Of a stretch of 64,000 nucleotides of DNA, positions 48,307 to 58,455 are shown piece by piece. The translations under genes and the position numbers were made by a program. The notes under the pieces were generated by a model, which was given only the letters and a program-made list of their open reading frames with translations, searched no databases and was not told the origin of the DNA. The stretch covers positions 1,016,001 to 1,080,000 of the forward strand of contig NZ_CP045202.1 of the NCBI RefSeq assembly GCF_016864195.1. The letters run 5' to 3'. The DNA comes from Dechloromonas sp. TW-R-39-2. Lineage in GTDB: Bacteria; Pseudomonadota; Gammaproteobacteria; Burkholderiales; Rhodocyclaceae. The stretch's first letter is position 1; each line of letters starts with the position of its first letter.

Positions 48307-50022
48307 TTATAGATTGGTCGTGGTCAATACTTCATCAAGCGAGGTAACCCCTTGCTTGACCTTGAGCAGTCCGGACTGACGCAAGTCCTTGACCCCCTCA
48401 TTTTTAGCCAGGAGGGCCAGATCCAGCGCCGTGGCACCGCTCATGATCAAGCGCTGCATGGCCTCCGAAACTGGCATGACCTGATAAATGCCGACCCGGC
48501 CTTTATAGCCGCTGCCTTTGCAGCGATCACAGCCTCCCGGCCCATAAAGCGTCCATGAACCATCCAGCTCTTCCGGCTTAAAGCCTGCATCGAGCATTGC
48601 CTGCTCGGGGACGGTCATGGGTTTCTTGCAGGTGCAAAGCCTGCGTGCCAGGCGTTGTGCGGTAATCAACAAGATGCTCGACGCGATGTTGAATGTGGGA
48701 ACACCCATATTCATCAGTCGTGTCAGTGTTTGTGGCGCATCGTTGGTGTGTAGCGTCGAGAGCACCATGTGCCCCGTCTGTGCTGCTTTGATTGCAATTT
48801 CAGCAGTTTCGAGATCCCGGATTTCACCCACCATGATGACGTCCGGATCCTGGCGAAGGAAGGCTTTCAGGGCAACAGGAAAGGTGAGTCCGGCTTTGTC
48901 GTCTACATTGACCTGATTGATGCCCGCCAAATTGATTTCGGCCGGATCCTCCGCCGTAGAAATGTTGACGCCATCCTTGTTGAGGATGTTCAGGCAGGTG
49001 TACAGCGAGACAGTCTTGCCGGAGCCGGTAGGACCTGTGACCAAAACCATGCCGTATGGCCGGTTGACCGCATCAAGCAGAGCTATTTTCTGCTCCGGCT
49101 CATAACCCAGTGCCTCAATACCAAGCGTGGCAGACGTTGGGTCGAGAATACGCAAGACGATTTTCTCACCCTGAAGGGTGGGTAGCGTACTGACCCGAAA
49201 ATCGATGGCCCGATTTTTTGACAGGACCAAGCGCATGCGGCCGTCTTGCGGGACGCGCTTTTCTGCAATATTCAAACGCGAAATGACCTTGATGCGCGAA
49301 GCGATCTTTTCCTTGATGGCCAGCGGGGGGGTGGCGATTTCGCGAAGAATGCCGTCGACCCGGAAGCGAATTCGGTAGTATTTCTCGTAGGGCTCGAAAT
49401 GAATGTCCGACGCCCCTTCGTTGATCGCATCAAGCAGCATTTTCTGGATGAATTTGACGACGGGGGCGTCGTCGATTTCTTGCCCTGCGGCTTCGTCTGC
49501 TTTGGCGCTGCTCTCTTCATCCAAGAAGTCGAGATTGATGTCGTCGCTGGCCAGGTTTTTTAAAGTATCGGCAGCAGACTCCGAGTATTTCGCGACAAGC
49601 GGAGCAAGCTTGGGGTGTTCTACAACAATAGGGTCGACGGCCAGGCCAGTCTGGAAGCGGATTTCGTCCAGCGCGCGTAAATTGGTCGGGTCGGCAATGG
49701 CAACCGAAAGACGATTGCCGCGTTTGTTGAGCGGAATGACTTTGTGGGTCGCAATTAACTTGCGATCAATTGCTGTTTCCGGAATGTGTGCTTCGTCGAA
49801 GGCAGCAAGATCCAGTAGCGGATAGCCGAATGTGTCAGCAACAAATCGTGCGATCTCAATGGCAGATGCCTTTTGGCTGGCAATGATTTGTTCGATCAGC
49901 GAATGTTTTTCAGTATTCGCCTGGGCCAGCAGTTGCTCTGCCTCCGCCTCCTTGAGTCGTCCGGCTTGTACCAGCGCGCGTGCCAGACCACTGAGGGGTT
50001 GTGTTTGAGGAGTTGCAGCCAT
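48307..50022 (-). CDS. pilB: Type IV pilus extension ATPase PilB
   Basis: 571 residues. N-terminal GspE-N domain, then the hexameric ATPase with Walker A GPTGSGKT (about 335), Asp boxes EDPAEINLAGINQVNVDDKAG, Walker B-type DVIMVGEIRD and the His-box TGHMVLSTLHTNDA. Zinc-binding cysteines CTCKK and CDRCKG are near 465-515. No pilA is next to it, so the major pilin must be elsewhere. It lies 78 bases after the CorC-type gene on the same strand. Confidence 0.97.
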   Translation of the reverse strand: MAATPQTQPLSGLARALVQAGRLKEAEAEQLLAQANTEKHSLIEQIIASQKASAIEIARFVADTFGYPLLDLAAFDEAHIPETAIDRKLIATHKVIPLNKRGNRLSVAIADPTNLRALDEIRFQTGLAVDPIVVEHPKLAPLVAKYSESAADTLKNLASDDINLDFLDEESSAKADEAAGQEIDDAPVVKFIQKMLLDAINEGASDIHFEPYEKYYRIRFRVDGILREIATPPLAIKEKIASRIKVISRLNIAEKRVPQDGRMRLVLSKNRAIDFRVSTLPTLQGEKIVLRILDPTSATLGIEALGYEPEQKIALLDAVNRPYGMVLVTGPTGSGKTVSLYTCLNILNKDGVNISTAEDPAEINLAGINQVNVDDKAGLTFPVALKAFLRQDPDVIMVGEIRDLETAEIAIKAAQTGHMVLSTLHTNDAPQTLTRLMNMGVPTFNIASSILLITAQRLARRLCTCKKPMTVPEQAMLDAGFKPEELDGSWTLYGPGGCDRCKGSGYKGRVGIYQVMPVSEAMQRLIMSGATALDLALLAKNEGVKDLRQSGLLKVKQGVTSLDEVLTTTNL

Positions 50023-50100
50023 CGGATAGTGTCAAATGCCTTATAGATCGTCTGATAATGCTACGAGGAAGCGGGTTTTGTAAAGGCTGGAGCCTTCTCG

Positions 50101-51372
50101 TCAGTGCGTTTCCGGGCGGTATATCCGTGCAGTGACCACACTTCGGTCCTGGGTTTGGAGTATCTCGACAGGAATGCCGCCCAGTTTCAGGCTCAAGTCT
50201 GATTCAGGAATGTCTTGCAAATAGTCGAGAATCAGGCCATTCAAGGTTTTCGGGCCATCCAGCGGAAAGTCGAGTTCAAGCATCCGGTTGATTTCACGCA
50301 AAGAGCGTGAGCCTTCAACAATTGCAAAACCTTCGGGTGACCAGGTCAAGGAAGTTCCCAAGCCAGGCAGGGAGGTTGTGAAATCGCCGACAAACTCTTC
50401 AATGATGTCCTCGAGTGTCAGCAGGCCAAGAATCTCACCGTATTCATCAACGACAAAACCGATACGCTGCCGATTTTCCTGAAAAAAGGCGAGTTGCGAA
50501 AATACCGGGGTGCCGGAAGGAATGTAGTACGGGGACTGGAGCTGGCTCAGCAAAGTGGCTTCGCCAAAGTCGGCAGATCCGATGTCGCCAATCAGACGTC
50601 GAACCGGCAGCACGCCAACCAGTTGGTCGAGAGACTCCCTGCAGACAGGCAGGCGGCTGTGATGGCTGGTTGCGAGTTGTGTCAGAACCTCTTCCCAGTG
50701 CCGCTCAATATCGAGTATTTCGATACTTCTGCGCGGTGTCATCACATCTTCGACCGTGATCTTGTTCAGTTCAAACAGGCTGGAGAGAATGGTCTGGTGC
50801 TTTTGTGGCATCAGCCGTGCAGACTCTAGGACCAGACTGCGTAGTTCTTCGGGAGAAAGTTTGGCCGACTCGTCTGTCTCTTGCGGCGTGAGTCGGAGCA
50901 GGCGCAGTAGCCCGCTGGCAAATAAATTGATGAACCAGACGATCGGATAAAAAAGACGCAGAAGCGGCGTCAATATATAGCCGAGCAAAAGGGCCAGCCG
51001 GTCAGCATGGTTTGCCCCAATGATTTTGGGCGTGATTTCGGAAAAAACCAGAATGGCAAAGGTGACACCGAGCGTTCCTGCACCAAGCGCCCATTTTTCT
51101 TCGCCGAACAGCTCGATGGCAATCAGGCTGACCAGCGTGGCTGCTGCTGAGTTGATCAGATTGTTGCCAAGCAGGATCACCCCCAGCATTTTGTCGGTTC
51201 TGGCGAGCAGGTCGAGTGCTTTCCGGGCACCTCGGTGGCCAGACTGCGCCAGGTGACGCAGACGGAAGCGATTCGACGCCATCATCGCTGTTTCGCTCAG
51301 CGAGAAAAAGGCGGACAAGGCAAGCAGTACAACCAGTGTTATCAGCATTGCTGACAAAGGGATGTCATTCAC
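50101..51372 (-). CDS. CorC/HlyC (CNNM/YfjD)-type membrane protein
   Basis: 423 residues: DUF21/CNNM membrane domain (about 1-180, with SAFFSLSETAMMASNRFRLRHLA and FSEITPKIIGANHADRLALLL), tandem CBS domains (about 200-325, VMTPRRSIEILDI and VDEYGEILGLLTLEDIIEEFVGD) and a C-terminal CorC-HlyC transporter-associated domain. Likely magnesium or other cation export. It overlaps no gene and follows ypjD by three bases. Confidence 0.92.
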   Translation of the reverse strand: MNDIPLSAMLITLVVLLALSAFFSLSETAMMASNRFRLRHLAQSGHRGARKALDLLARTDKMLGVILLGNNLINSAAATLVSLIAIELFGEEKWALGAGTLGVTFAILVFSEITPKIIGANHADRLALLLGYILTPLLRLFYPIVWFINLFASGLLRLLRLTPQETDESAKLSPEELRSLVLESARLMPQKHQTILSSLFELNKITVEDVMTPRRSIEILDIERHWEEVLTQLATSHHSRLPVCRESLDQLVGVLPVRRLIGDIGSADFGEATLLSQLQSPYYIPSGTPVFSQLAFFQENRQRIGFVVDEYGEILGLLTLEDIIEEFVGDFTTSLPGLGTSLTWSPEGFAIVEGSRSLREINRMLELDFPLDGPKTLNGLILDYLQDIPESDLSLKLGGIPVEILQTQDRSVVTARIYRPETH

Positions 51373-51375
51373 GAC

Positions 51376-52215
51376 TTAAACGCGTCCGAGGATGACTTCA
51401 GCCACAAAGCGGCTTCCAACATAAGCCAGAATCAGCAAGGAAAAACCGGCCAGGGTCCAGCGCAGGGCGCGTTTGCCTCGCCAGCCCCAGGCGTGGCGGC
51501 CAACCAGCAATGTCGCAAAAATGCCCCAGGAGGCAAATGCGAAGAGTGTTTTATGGTCGATGCTGAGCGGCTTGCCAAATAGGGCTTCGGAGAACAGGAC
51601 GCCGCTGCCGACGGTGAGCGTCAGAAGAACGAATCCGAGAAGAAGCATACGGAAAAGCAGTCGCTCCATCGTCATCAGTGGCGGCAGGCTGTTCAGGCTG
51701 CGCTTCAGCGAGCGTTTGTGCAGGGCGTTTTCGGTAAAGCCCATGAAGATTGCGTGCAGTGCAGACAGTGTCAGCAGGCTGTAGGCCAGCATCGCAGCCA
51801 GGAAATGAAGTTTGAAGCCGGTTGCTGCAGCATGAGCGACGAGGTGAACCTGAGGGAACAGCGTCGGTAGAATGGCACAGGCAGCGGCCAGCGGCAGGAC
51901 CATGGGTTGCATGCCTTCCATGCGAGCCATGAAGCTTTCCAGCCAGTAGATCAATACAGCCAGCCACATCATCAGCGAGAGCGCAAAACTGAAAGAGAAG
52001 CGCATGCCGGCATCGGAGAAGAGTGCGCTGTACAACCCACTTGCATGAATGAGCAGCGCGACGGCAATGGCCCCGCGTTCCCAGGCTTGCATCGGGCAGG
52101 CGACGCACTGATGCTCGCCCTCGCGCCAGCGGGTGTTCCAGAAATGAAATCCAAGCGCACCATATATCAGGGTGGCGAGAATGTGCGGCATAAGCTGAAT
52201 TACAATGTCGACCAT
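51376..52215 (-). CDS. ypjD: Cytochrome c assembly (CcsA)-like inner-membrane protein YpjD
   Basis: 279 residues, eight hydrophobic helices. The CcsA/CcmC-like core includes HLVAHAAATGFKLHFLAAMLAYSLLTLSALHAIF and LTVGSGVLFSEALFGKPLSIDHKTLFAFASWGIFATLLVGRHAWGWRGKRA, with possible heme-ligand histidines but no full WWD motif of haem lyases. The YpjD group is adjacent to ffh and corC-like genes in many proteobacteria. Divergent from ffh with a 29-base gap. Confidence 0.88.
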   Translation of the reverse strand: MVDIVIQLMPHILATLIYGALGFHFWNTRWREGEHQCVACPMQAWERGAIAVALLIHASGLYSALFSDAGMRFSFSFALSLMMWLAVLIYWLESFMARMEGMQPMVLPLAAACAILPTLFPQVHLVAHAAATGFKLHFLAAMLAYSLLTLSALHAIFMGFTENALHKRSLKRSLNSLPPLMTMERLLFRMLLLGFVLLTLTVGSGVLFSEALFGKPLSIDHKTLFAFASWGIFATLLVGRHAWGWRGKRALRWTLAGFSLLILAYVGSRFVAEVILGRV

Positions 52216-52244
52216 TCGATGATTCTACTAGAAGCCTACATCAC

Positions 52245-53603
52245 ATGCTCGATAACCTGACCAATCGCCTTGCCCGCGTAATGAAGACGCTCAAGGGCGA
52301 AGCTCGCCTGACTGAATCAAATATTGCCGATGCGCTGCGTGAAGTGCGCATGGCCTTGCTTGAGGCCGATGTGGCTTTGCCCGTCGTCAAGGATTTTGTG
52401 GCGGCAGTGAAAGAAAAGGCCGTTGGCGAAGAGGTGATCGGCTCACTTAGCCCGGGGCAGGCGTTGGTGGGTGTGGTGCATGCCGAGCTGACCAAAATCA
52501 TGGGTGATGCCCATGAAGGCATCAACTTCAATACCCAGCCGCCGGCAATTGTGCTGATGGCGGGTTTGCAGGGGGCTGGCAAGACGACGACGGTTGGCAA
52601 GCTGGGCAAGTTCCTGAAAGAGAATTTCAAGAAAAAAGTGCTGGTTGTGTCATGCGACGTTTATCGTCCTGCGGCAATCGAGCAGTTGAAGTCGGTGGCC
52701 GGACAGGCCGGCGTTGATTTCTTCCCGTCTGCCGTTGGCGAGAAGCCGGAGGCGATCGCCCTGGCGGCACTTGACTGGGCCAAGCGTCATTACCATGATG
52801 TGCTGCTGGTCGATACGGCCGGTCGTCTCGCGGTCGACGAGGCCATGATGGCCGAAATCAAGCAACTGCATGCGGCAATCAATCCGATCGAAACCTTGTT
52901 CGTTGTCGATGCGATGCTGGGTCAGGATGCAGTCAATACGGCCAAGGCTTTCAACGAAGCCTTGCCGCTGACCGGTGTCGTGCTGACCAAGCTGGACGGT
53001 GATTCGCGTGGCGGTGCTGCGTTGTCGGTGCGTCATGTCACCGGCAAGCCGATCAAGTTCTCCGGTGTTGGTGAAAAGCTGACCGGGCTGGAAGCTTTCC
53101 ACCCGGAGCGGATGGCTTCCCGCATTCTCGGCATGGGCGACGTGCTGTCCCTGATCGAGGATGCGCGCAAGGGGCTGGACGAAGAAAAGGCGGTGGCATT
53201 TGCCAAGAAGCTGAAATCCGGCAAGGGCTTTGATCTGAATGACTTCAAGGAGCAGATCGGCCAGATGCGCAATATGGGCGGCTTGTCGGCGTTGATGGAC
53301 AAGATGCCGGCTCAGATCGCCCAGATGGCGGGTCAGTTGCCGGCCGGTGCAGAAAATAAGATGGTTGGACGGGTCGAGGGGATTATCAATTCGATGACGC
53401 CGCTCGAACGTTCGAAACCGGAACTGATCAAGGCCAGCCGCAAGCGTCGTATCGCCATGGGGGCGGGGGTTCAGGTTCAGGAAGTGAATCGTCTGCTGAC
53501 CCAGTTCGAGCAGTCGCAGAAAATGATGAAGATGATGACCAAGGGTGGCATTGGCAAGCTGATGCGCGGCATGAAGGGGATGATCCCCGGTATGGGGCGC
53601 TGA
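52245..53603 (+). CDS. ffh: Signal recognition particle protein Ffh
   Basis: GTPase that targets inner-membrane proteins. 452 residues: N domain, G domain with GLQGAGKTTT (about 106), DTAGRLAVDEAMMAEI and TKLDGDSRGGAALS, then a Met-rich M domain (GQMRNMGGLSALMDKMPAQIAQMAG and MGAGVQVQEVNRLLTQFEQSQKMMKMM) that binds 4.5S RNA and signal peptides. Start MLDNLTNRLARVMKTLKGEARL matches the family. Confidence 0.98.
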   Translation: MLDNLTNRLARVMKTLKGEARLTESNIADALREVRMALLEADVALPVVKDFVAAVKEKAVGEEVIGSLSPGQALVGVVHAELTKIMGDAHEGINFNTQPPAIVLMAGLQGAGKTTTVGKLGKFLKENFKKKVLVVSCDVYRPAAIEQLKSVAGQAGVDFFPSAVGEKPEAIALAALDWAKRHYHDVLLVDTAGRLAVDEAMMAEIKQLHAAINPIETLFVVDAMLGQDAVNTAKAFNEALPLTGVVLTKLDGDSRGGAALSVRHVTGKPIKFSGVGEKLTGLEAFHPERMASRILGMGDVLSLIEDARKGLDEEKAVAFAKKLKSGKGFDLNDFKEQIGQMRNMGGLSALMDKMPAQIAQMAGQLPAGAENKMVGRVEGIINSMTPLERSKPELIKASRKRRIAMGAGVQVQEVNRLLTQFEQSQKMMKMMTKGGIGKLMRGMKGMIPGMGR

Positions 53604-54215
53604 TCAGCGTCCTGTTTCTGCCGGTCGGGTGGGCTTGTCGTAAGCCCACTGGTTTTGCCAGGCAGCCCGGACCATGTTGGGGTATTCGGGCTTGCCGAGG
53701 CTGCCGTTATAGCGGCCAAGGGCGCGATACAGGTCGCCCTTCTCGATATCCAGGTAGTGACGCAGGATGGTGCAGCCATAGCGCAGGTTGGTGCGCAGGT
53801 CGAATAGTGAATCTTCCGGTCGACCGAGTAATTTCAGCCAAAATGGCATGACCTGCATGTAGCCGCGTGCGCCGGCTGATGACACGGCGTATTTCCGGAA
53901 TCCGGATTCAACCTGCATCAATCCTAAAACCAGCTGCGGGTCGAGTCCGGCGCGCGTCGCTTCATAGTGCACGCTGCGCAGCAGGTCGATCCGATACTCC
54001 CTGTTTGGAATGCGCTTTTCCAGGCGTCGGGACATTTCTCCCAACCAATCGGCGGCATCGATCGGATTGCGAAAGGAGCTGCCGGGCGGTCGTGAGTCTG
54101 AAACTGCCTTGTGCAGCGCAGCCTGTGCGCTGGCAGCAAGCGGTTCGTATTTTTGCGCGCCGGCGTAGGCGGCCGACGCGCAGAGCAAATACAGTGCAGC
54201 GATTAACCGGTGCAC
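53604..54215 (-). CDS. Lytic transglycosylase, SLT domain
   Basis: 203 residues. Signal peptide [20 protein letters not shown]. The SLT (GH23-like) domain has the catalytic Glu in [35 protein letters not shown], followed by [28 protein letters not shown]. It cleaves peptidoglycan to anhydro-muropeptides. It overlaps the proS 3' end by 13 bases and is convergent with ffh with no gap. The proS-slt order is common in Rhodocyclales. Confidence 0.92.
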   Translation of the reverse strand: MHRLIAALYLLCASAAYAGAQKYEPLAASAQAALHKAVSDSRPPGSSFRNPIDAADWLGEMSRRLEKRIPNREYRIDLLRSVHYEATRAGLDPQLVLGLMQVESGFRKYAVSSAGARGYMQVMPFWLKLLGRPEDSLFDLRTNLRYGCTILRHYLDIEKGDLYRALGRYNGSLGKPEYPNMVRAAWQNQWAYDKPTRPAETGR

Positions 54216-55933
54216 AGTTTCCCTTGAATGAAGCTGAGCGCCTCGCCCTGCGGCAGCATGCTGGCTTCGGCTTCCTGGCGGCCCTTGTACTCGATCTGGC
54301 CTTCCTTCAGGCCGCGCTCGCCAATGACCAGGCGGTGCGGGATGCCGATCAGTTCCATGTCGGCAAACATCACGCCGGGGCGCTCGTTGCGGTCGTCCAG
54401 CAGGACATCGACACCGGCCGCCTTGAGGTCGGCGTACAACTGGTCGGCGGCGGCCTTGACGGCATCGCTCTTGAAGTAGCCCATCGGAACCACGCAGACC
54501 TCGAAGGGGGCGATGGCCGGCGGCAGGATGATGCCTCGTTCGTCGTTGCCTTGCTCGATCGCCGAGCCGACGATGCGCGACACACCGATGCCGTAGCAGC
54601 CCATTTCCATGATCTGGCTTTTGCCGTTTTCATCAAGGTAGCTACAGTTGAGTGCTTCGGCGTATTTCTGGCGCAGCTGGAAGATATGGCCGACTTCGAT
54701 GCCACGACAGATTTCGAGCTGGCCCTTGCCATCCGGCGAGGGGTCGCCGGCAACTGCATTGCGGATATCGAACACTTCAGGCTCAGGCAGGTCGCGACCG
54801 AAATTGACGCCGTTCAGGTGGTAGCCGGCTTCGTTGGCGCCGCAGATGAAATCGCTCATGGCGGCTACGGTGCGGTCGGCAAAAACCGCGACTTTGCTGC
54901 GGTCGACCGCGACAGGGCCGATAAAACCGGGTTTGCAGTTCAGTTGGGCAATAACTTCTTCTTCCGTTGCAAAGCGGAAGGTGCTCAGGGCGGCAATCTT
55001 GCTCGCCTTGATCTCGTTGATTTCGTGGTCGGCGCGGACCAGCAACAGGGCAAAGGTTTGCTTGCCATCTTCGCCGTCATTGACGACCGCAATCGTTTTG
55101 ACGATTTTGCTGACGTCGACCGCGAGAAACTTGGCAACATCGGCACAGGCCATCTTGCCCGGTGTGTGAATCTTTTCCAGGCTGGCCGAGGCCGCCGCGC
55201 GGGGCGTGCTCGGCGCCAGGGCTTCGGCCAGTTCAACGTTGGCGGCATAATCCGAATTCGGGCAGAAGGCGATGTCGTCTTCGCCGGAGTCGGCCAAAAC
55301 GTGGAATTCATGCGATCCGGTGCCGCCAATCGAGCCTGTGTCGGCGGCGACAGCACGGAATTTCAGGCCGAGGCGGGTGAAAATTCGGCTGTAGGTCGCG
55401 TACATATTGCCGTATTCGCGCTTCAGGTCATCAAACGACGTATGGAAGGAGTAGCCGTCCTTCATCAGGAATTCGCGGCCACGCATCACGCCGAAGCGGG
55501 GGCGGATTTCATCGCGGAATTTGGTTTGGACCTGATAAAGATGAATCGGCAACTGGCGATAGCTCTTTACATCACGACGGACGACGTCGGTAATGACCTC
55601 TTCGTGCGTCGGGCCAATGACGAATTCGCGCTGATGGCGGTCCTTGAAGCGCAGCAGTTCCGGACCGTATTGCTCCCAGCGGCCAGATTCCTGCCACAGT
55701 TCGGCGGGCTGTACCGCCGGCATCAGCAACTCGAGCGCCCCGGCATTGTTCATTTCTTCGCGGACGATGTTTTCAACTTTGCGTAAAACGCGCAGGCCGA
55801 GCGGCATCCAGGTGTAAATGCCGGTTGCAGCGCGTTTGATATAGCCGGCGCGCAACATCATTTTCTGGCTGATGACTTCAGCGTCGGACGGGGCTTCTTT
55901 GAGAGTGGTGAAAAAGAACTGCGAAGTGCGCAT
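54203..55933 (-). CDS. proS: Proline--tRNA ligase
   Basis: Class IIa, bacterial type with an INS editing domain between motifs 2 and 3. 576 residues from the ATG at 55931-55933 ([20 protein letters not shown]), as in E. coli. Motifs: [21 protein letters not shown] (motif 2), the editing domain starting around 225 and [17 protein letters not shown] (motif 3). It contains a copy of TGCGGTCGAC at 54898. The long plus-strand frame across it is a shadow. Confidence 0.97.
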   Translation of the reverse strand: MRTSQFFFTTLKEAPSDAEVISQKMMLRAGYIKRAATGIYTWMPLGLRVLRKVENIVREEMNNAGALELLMPAVQPAELWQESGRWEQYGPELLRFKDRHQREFVIGPTHEEVITDVVRRDVKSYRQLPIHLYQVQTKFRDEIRPRFGVMRGREFLMKDGYSFHTSFDDLKREYGNMYATYSRIFTRLGLKFRAVAADTGSIGGTGSHEFHVLADSGEDDIAFCPNSDYAANVELAEALAPSTPRAAASASLEKIHTPGKMACADVAKFLAVDVSKIVKTIAVVNDGEDGKQTFALLLVRADHEINEIKASKIAALSTFRFATEEEVIAQLNCKPGFIGPVAVDRSKVAVFADRTVAAMSDFICGANEAGYHLNGVNFGRDLPEPEVFDIRNAVAGDPSPDGKGQLEICRGIEVGHIFQLRQKYAEALNCSYLDENGKSQIMEMGCYGIGVSRIVGSAIEQGNDERGIILPPAIAPFEVCVVPMGYFKSDAVKAAADQLYADLKAAGVDVLLDDRNERPGVMFADMELIGIPHRLVIGERGLKEGQIEYKGRQEAEASMLPQGEALSFIQGKLCTG

Positions 55934-56044
55934 GGGATGCTCTTGAATTCGTTGCAAAAGTTGGATTTTACACGCAGCGTGTTCTTTGCATGCGAGGCAC
56001 CTTTGTGAAAGAATTGCGCCAACTTAAAATTTTGCAGGATTTCT

Positions 56045-56590
56045 ATGCTCGATCGTGAAGGCTATCGCCCGAACGTCGGCATCATCCTCTGTAACGCAAA
56101 GAACGAGGTTTTCTGGGGTAAGCGCATACGGGAGCATTCCTGGCAGTTTCCGCAAGGTGGCATCAAGCGTGGCGAAACGCCCGAAGAGGCCATGTACCGT
56201 GAGCTGTATGAAGAGGTCGGGCTGCGTCCCGAGCATGTGCGTATCCTTGGGCGAACCAAAGGCTGGCTGCGTTATGAGGTGCCGACACACTGGATCAAGC
56301 GCGAATGGCGCGGGTCTTACAAAGGGCAGAAGCAGATATGGTTTTTGTTGCGCCTGGCTGGGCGTGACAGCGATATCAGTTTGCGTGCAACCAACAAGCC
56401 GGAGTTCGATGCCTGGCGCTGGAACGACTACTGGATTCCGCTCGATGCGGTCATTGAGTTCAAGCGCACGGTGTATGAGCAGGCTTTGAACGAGCTTGTT
56501 CGCTTTGTCGATCTCGATCGGCGAGTACGACACAAGCGCCCGGGTACGCTGGCGGACGAGGGTGAGTCCGCTGCGGTCGACGAGGAGTAA
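56045..56590 (+). CDS. rppH: RNA pyrophosphohydrolase
   Basis: Removes pyrophosphate from mRNA 5' ends, starting decay. 181 residues. N-terminal [17 protein letters not shown], Nudix box [23 protein letters not shown] and [17 protein letters not shown]. The tail after 160 is charged and variable, and the last codons hold a copy of TGCGGTCGAC (56572-56581). The next gene begins two bases after the stop. Confidence 0.96.
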   Translation: MLDREGYRPNVGIILCNAKNEVFWGKRIREHSWQFPQGGIKRGETPEEAMYRELYEEVGLRPEHVRILGRTKGWLRYEVPTHWIKREWRGSYKGQKQIWFLLRLAGRDSDISLRATNKPEFDAWRWNDYWIPLDAVIEFKRTVYEQALNELVRFVDLDRRVRHKRPGTLADEGESAAVDEE

Positions 56591-56592
56591 TC

Positions 56593-57111
56593 GTGGTTTT
56601 TCTGCTCAGAATGTTTGCTGTCGGGTGCGGGCTGTTTTTCGCCAGCGCAGCGGGGGCAAGCTTCGAGGAGGATTACGAGGTGAAGCCGTGGCAGGAAATA
56701 GAAGTGGCCCTGCCTGCGGCTCCGGCTCGTGAGTCCTTGTTGCCGTTTTATGTCAGTGCCGCAACCGATAATCGGTTTTTTGTCGATGCAGCAACGTTGA
56801 CCGTGGCAAGCGACGGTGTGGTGCGCTATGTCCTCAAGGTGGTTTCTTCGGAAGGGGCTGTAACGGTCAGTTTTGAAGGAATGCGCTGTGAAACCAGGGA
56901 GCGCCGAATCTATGCTTCCGGACGTAGCGACGGGTCGTGGTCGAAGTCGCGCAACAACCAGTGGTCGTCAATTCGCGATGCAGCCAGCAATCGACAGTAC
57001 GCAGCTTTGTTTGGTGATTACTTCTGCCCTGACGGAGCGATTGTTCGTAATGCAGATGAGGCGGTGCGGGCGCTTCGACGCGGTGGTCACACCGATATAA
57101 GAGGGTATTGA
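56593..57111 (+). CDS. CNP1-like exported protein
   Basis: 172 residues with GTG start two bases after rppH. Signal peptide ([20 protein letters not shown]). The mature part has [51 protein letters not shown] and the C-terminal [23 protein letters not shown], the CNP1-like (pfam08750-type) pattern with two cysteines likely disulfide-bonded. Role unknown. Confidence 0.87.
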   Translation: MVFLLRMFAVGCGLFFASAAGASFEEDYEVKPWQEIEVALPAAPARESLLPFYVSAATDNRFFVDAATLTVASDGVVRYVLKVVSSEGAVTVSFEGMRCETRERRIYASGRSDGSWSKSRNNQWSSIRDAASNRQYAALFGDYFCPDGAIVRNADEAVRALRRGGHTDIRGY

Positions 57112-57115
57112 AGAC

Positions 57116-57739
57116 ATGCTTCTGGATCAGGCAATCATTGAGTTTGATCGAGGATTAAAAACGGTCTTTGCATCGGCTCGAAGTGTCCGGGCTACGCCCG
57201 GTGCCGCTTTGTCCGAGGCGCCTCTTGATGCCAGTGAGCGTAGCCACGCCGCGGGCCTTATGCGCATCAATCATTGTGGCGAGGTGTGTGCCCAGGCGCT
57301 CTATCAGGGACAGTCGCTGACCTCGCGCGATCCATTGATCCGTGAGTCCTTGCGCGAAGCAGCGCATGAGGAAACCGAGCACCTGGCCTGGACCGAGCAG
57401 CGATTGGCTGAGTTGGGGAGTGCCAAGAGCGCCCTCAATCCCTTGTTGTATCTGGGCGCATTGTCTTTTGGTGTGTTGGCTGGCGTGCTAGGGGACAAGT
57501 GGAATCTTGGGTTCCTGGCCGAAACCGAGCGCCAGGTTGAGGCGCATCTTGATGGTCATTTGCGTGAATTGCCGGCGCTGGATCAGCGGTCACGAGCCAT
57601 CGTTGCGCAAATGCGCCTCGACGAAATCCGGCATGCCGAGGCGGCGGTCAATCTTGGTGCTGCAGAGCTGCCTGCGCCGGTCAAAGGTGCGATGCGATTG
57701 GCAGCCAAAGTGATGACTACGGCTGCCTATCGAATCTAA
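57116..57739 (+). CDS. coq7: 2-nonaprenyl-3-methyl-6-methoxy-1,4-benzoquinol hydroxylase Coq7
   Basis: Di-iron monooxygenase of ubiquinone synthesis. 207 residues. Two ferritin-like halves: [21 protein letters not shown] with [17 protein letters not shown], and [19 protein letters not shown] with [22 protein letters not shown]. The ExxH metal pairs are intact. Start four bases after the CNP1-like gene, so rppH-cnp1-coq7 may form one unit. Confidence 0.94.
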   Translation: MLLDQAIIEFDRGLKTVFASARSVRATPGAALSEAPLDASERSHAAGLMRINHCGEVCAQALYQGQSLTSRDPLIRESLREAAHEETEHLAWTEQRLAELGSAKSALNPLLYLGALSFGVLAGVLGDKWNLGFLAETERQVEAHLDGHLRELPALDQRSRAIVAQMRLDEIRHAEAAVNLGAAELPAPVKGAMRLAAKVMTTAAYRI

Positions 57740-57760
57740 AAGCCAGGTTGCCTCAGGCTT
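57740..57760 (-). terminator. Possible weak terminator between coq7 and osmC
   Basis: Minus-strand AAGCC-TG-AGG, 3-base loop, CCT-GGCTT followed by TTTAG. The stem is bulged and short, and overlaps the end of osmC by several bases. Weak evidence. Confidence 0.35.
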
Positions 57761-58181
57761 CTTCGATGATTTCGAAGTCGTGGGTGATCGTGGCGGTTTT
57801 GCCGACCATGATCGAGGCAGAACAATATTTATCCTTGGATAGTTCAATCGCTCGTGCCACCGCATCGGGCTTGAGGTTTTTGCCTTTTACCCGGTAATGA
57901 AAGTGAATGTGCGTAAACACTTTGGGATCAGTGTCGGCGCGTTCGGCTTTCAGGCTGACATCGCACGCAGTAACGGCTTGCCGTCCCTTTTTTAGAATCA
58001 AGACGACGTCAAACGCACTGCACCCTCCGGTGCCGGCAAGAACCATTTCCATCGGGCGCAAACCCAGGTTCCGGCCCCCAGCCTCTGGCGCTCCATCCAT
58101 TACGACGGCGTGTCCGCTCCCCGTTTCGGCAACGAACGACATTCCGGCATCATTTCCCATCCACCTGACAGTGCACTCCAT
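57753..58181 (-). CDS. OsmC-family peroxidase-like protein
   Basis: 142 residues. Two conserved cysteines lie in LAGTGGCSAFDVV (about 54) and KDKYCSASIMV (about 120), as in the peroxide-reducing OsmC/Ohr/YhfA group. The absence of the Ohr-typical N-terminus and presence of GLRPMEMVLAGTGGC puts it nearer the YhfA-like OsmC proteins. It may reduce organic hydroperoxides. Faces the 499-base intergenic region before rplM. Confidence 0.9.
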   Translation of the reverse strand: MECTVRWMGNDAGMSFVAETGSGHAVVMDGAPEAGGRNLGLRPMEMVLAGTGGCSAFDVVLILKKGRQAVTACDVSLKAERADTDPKVFTHIHFHYRVKGKNLKPDAVARAIELSKDKYCSASIMVGKTATITHDFEIIEEA

Positions 58182-58276
58182 CCATGTCTCCCTTGAAAGA
58201 GCGTGAATTCTAACGGATATCCTTGCCCGGGTTCGAATTCCTGGTTTTTGTGCGCCGCACCATTTTTTGCGGTGAT

Positions 58277-58402
58277 GGGCTAGGGGGTTTGCTGCTTAAT
58301 TTAATTCATTACTAAGATATGAATGGTATTCGAGTGTTATTTTTATTTTTAATTCAATGGTGTTTGATTTATAAATTCTATTTATTAGTAAATTGATTTA
58401 AT
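58277..58402. other. AT-rich tract upstream of the candidate small RNA
   Basis: About 125 bases with very low GC, in contrast to the GC-rich surroundings, with many A/T runs (TTATTTTTATTTTTAATTC type). No coding sequence was seen. It could act as an UP element or bent DNA for the downstream promoter, or be a decayed insertion. Confidence 0.6.
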
Positions 58403-58404
58403 TG

Positions 58405-58449
58405 TTGTGCAATGCACAAATTGCGCTTGTGGCGAAACGCGTTTATAGG
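58405..58449 (+). promoter_or_regulatory. Candidate promoter and inverted repeat for the small RNA
   Basis: -35-like TTGCGC (58421-58426), 17-base spacer, -10-like TATAGG (58444-58449). Directly upstream lies the perfect inverted repeat TTGTGC-AAT-GCACAA (58405-58419), a possible operator. The -35 matches the consensus in only three positions, so this is moderate evidence. Confidence 0.45.
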
Positions 58450-58455
58450 CACAAT

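Noticed and set aside
53867..55786. 639-codon open frame on the plus strand
   Set aside because: Antisense to proS and the lytic transglycosylase. Same GC-bias effect.
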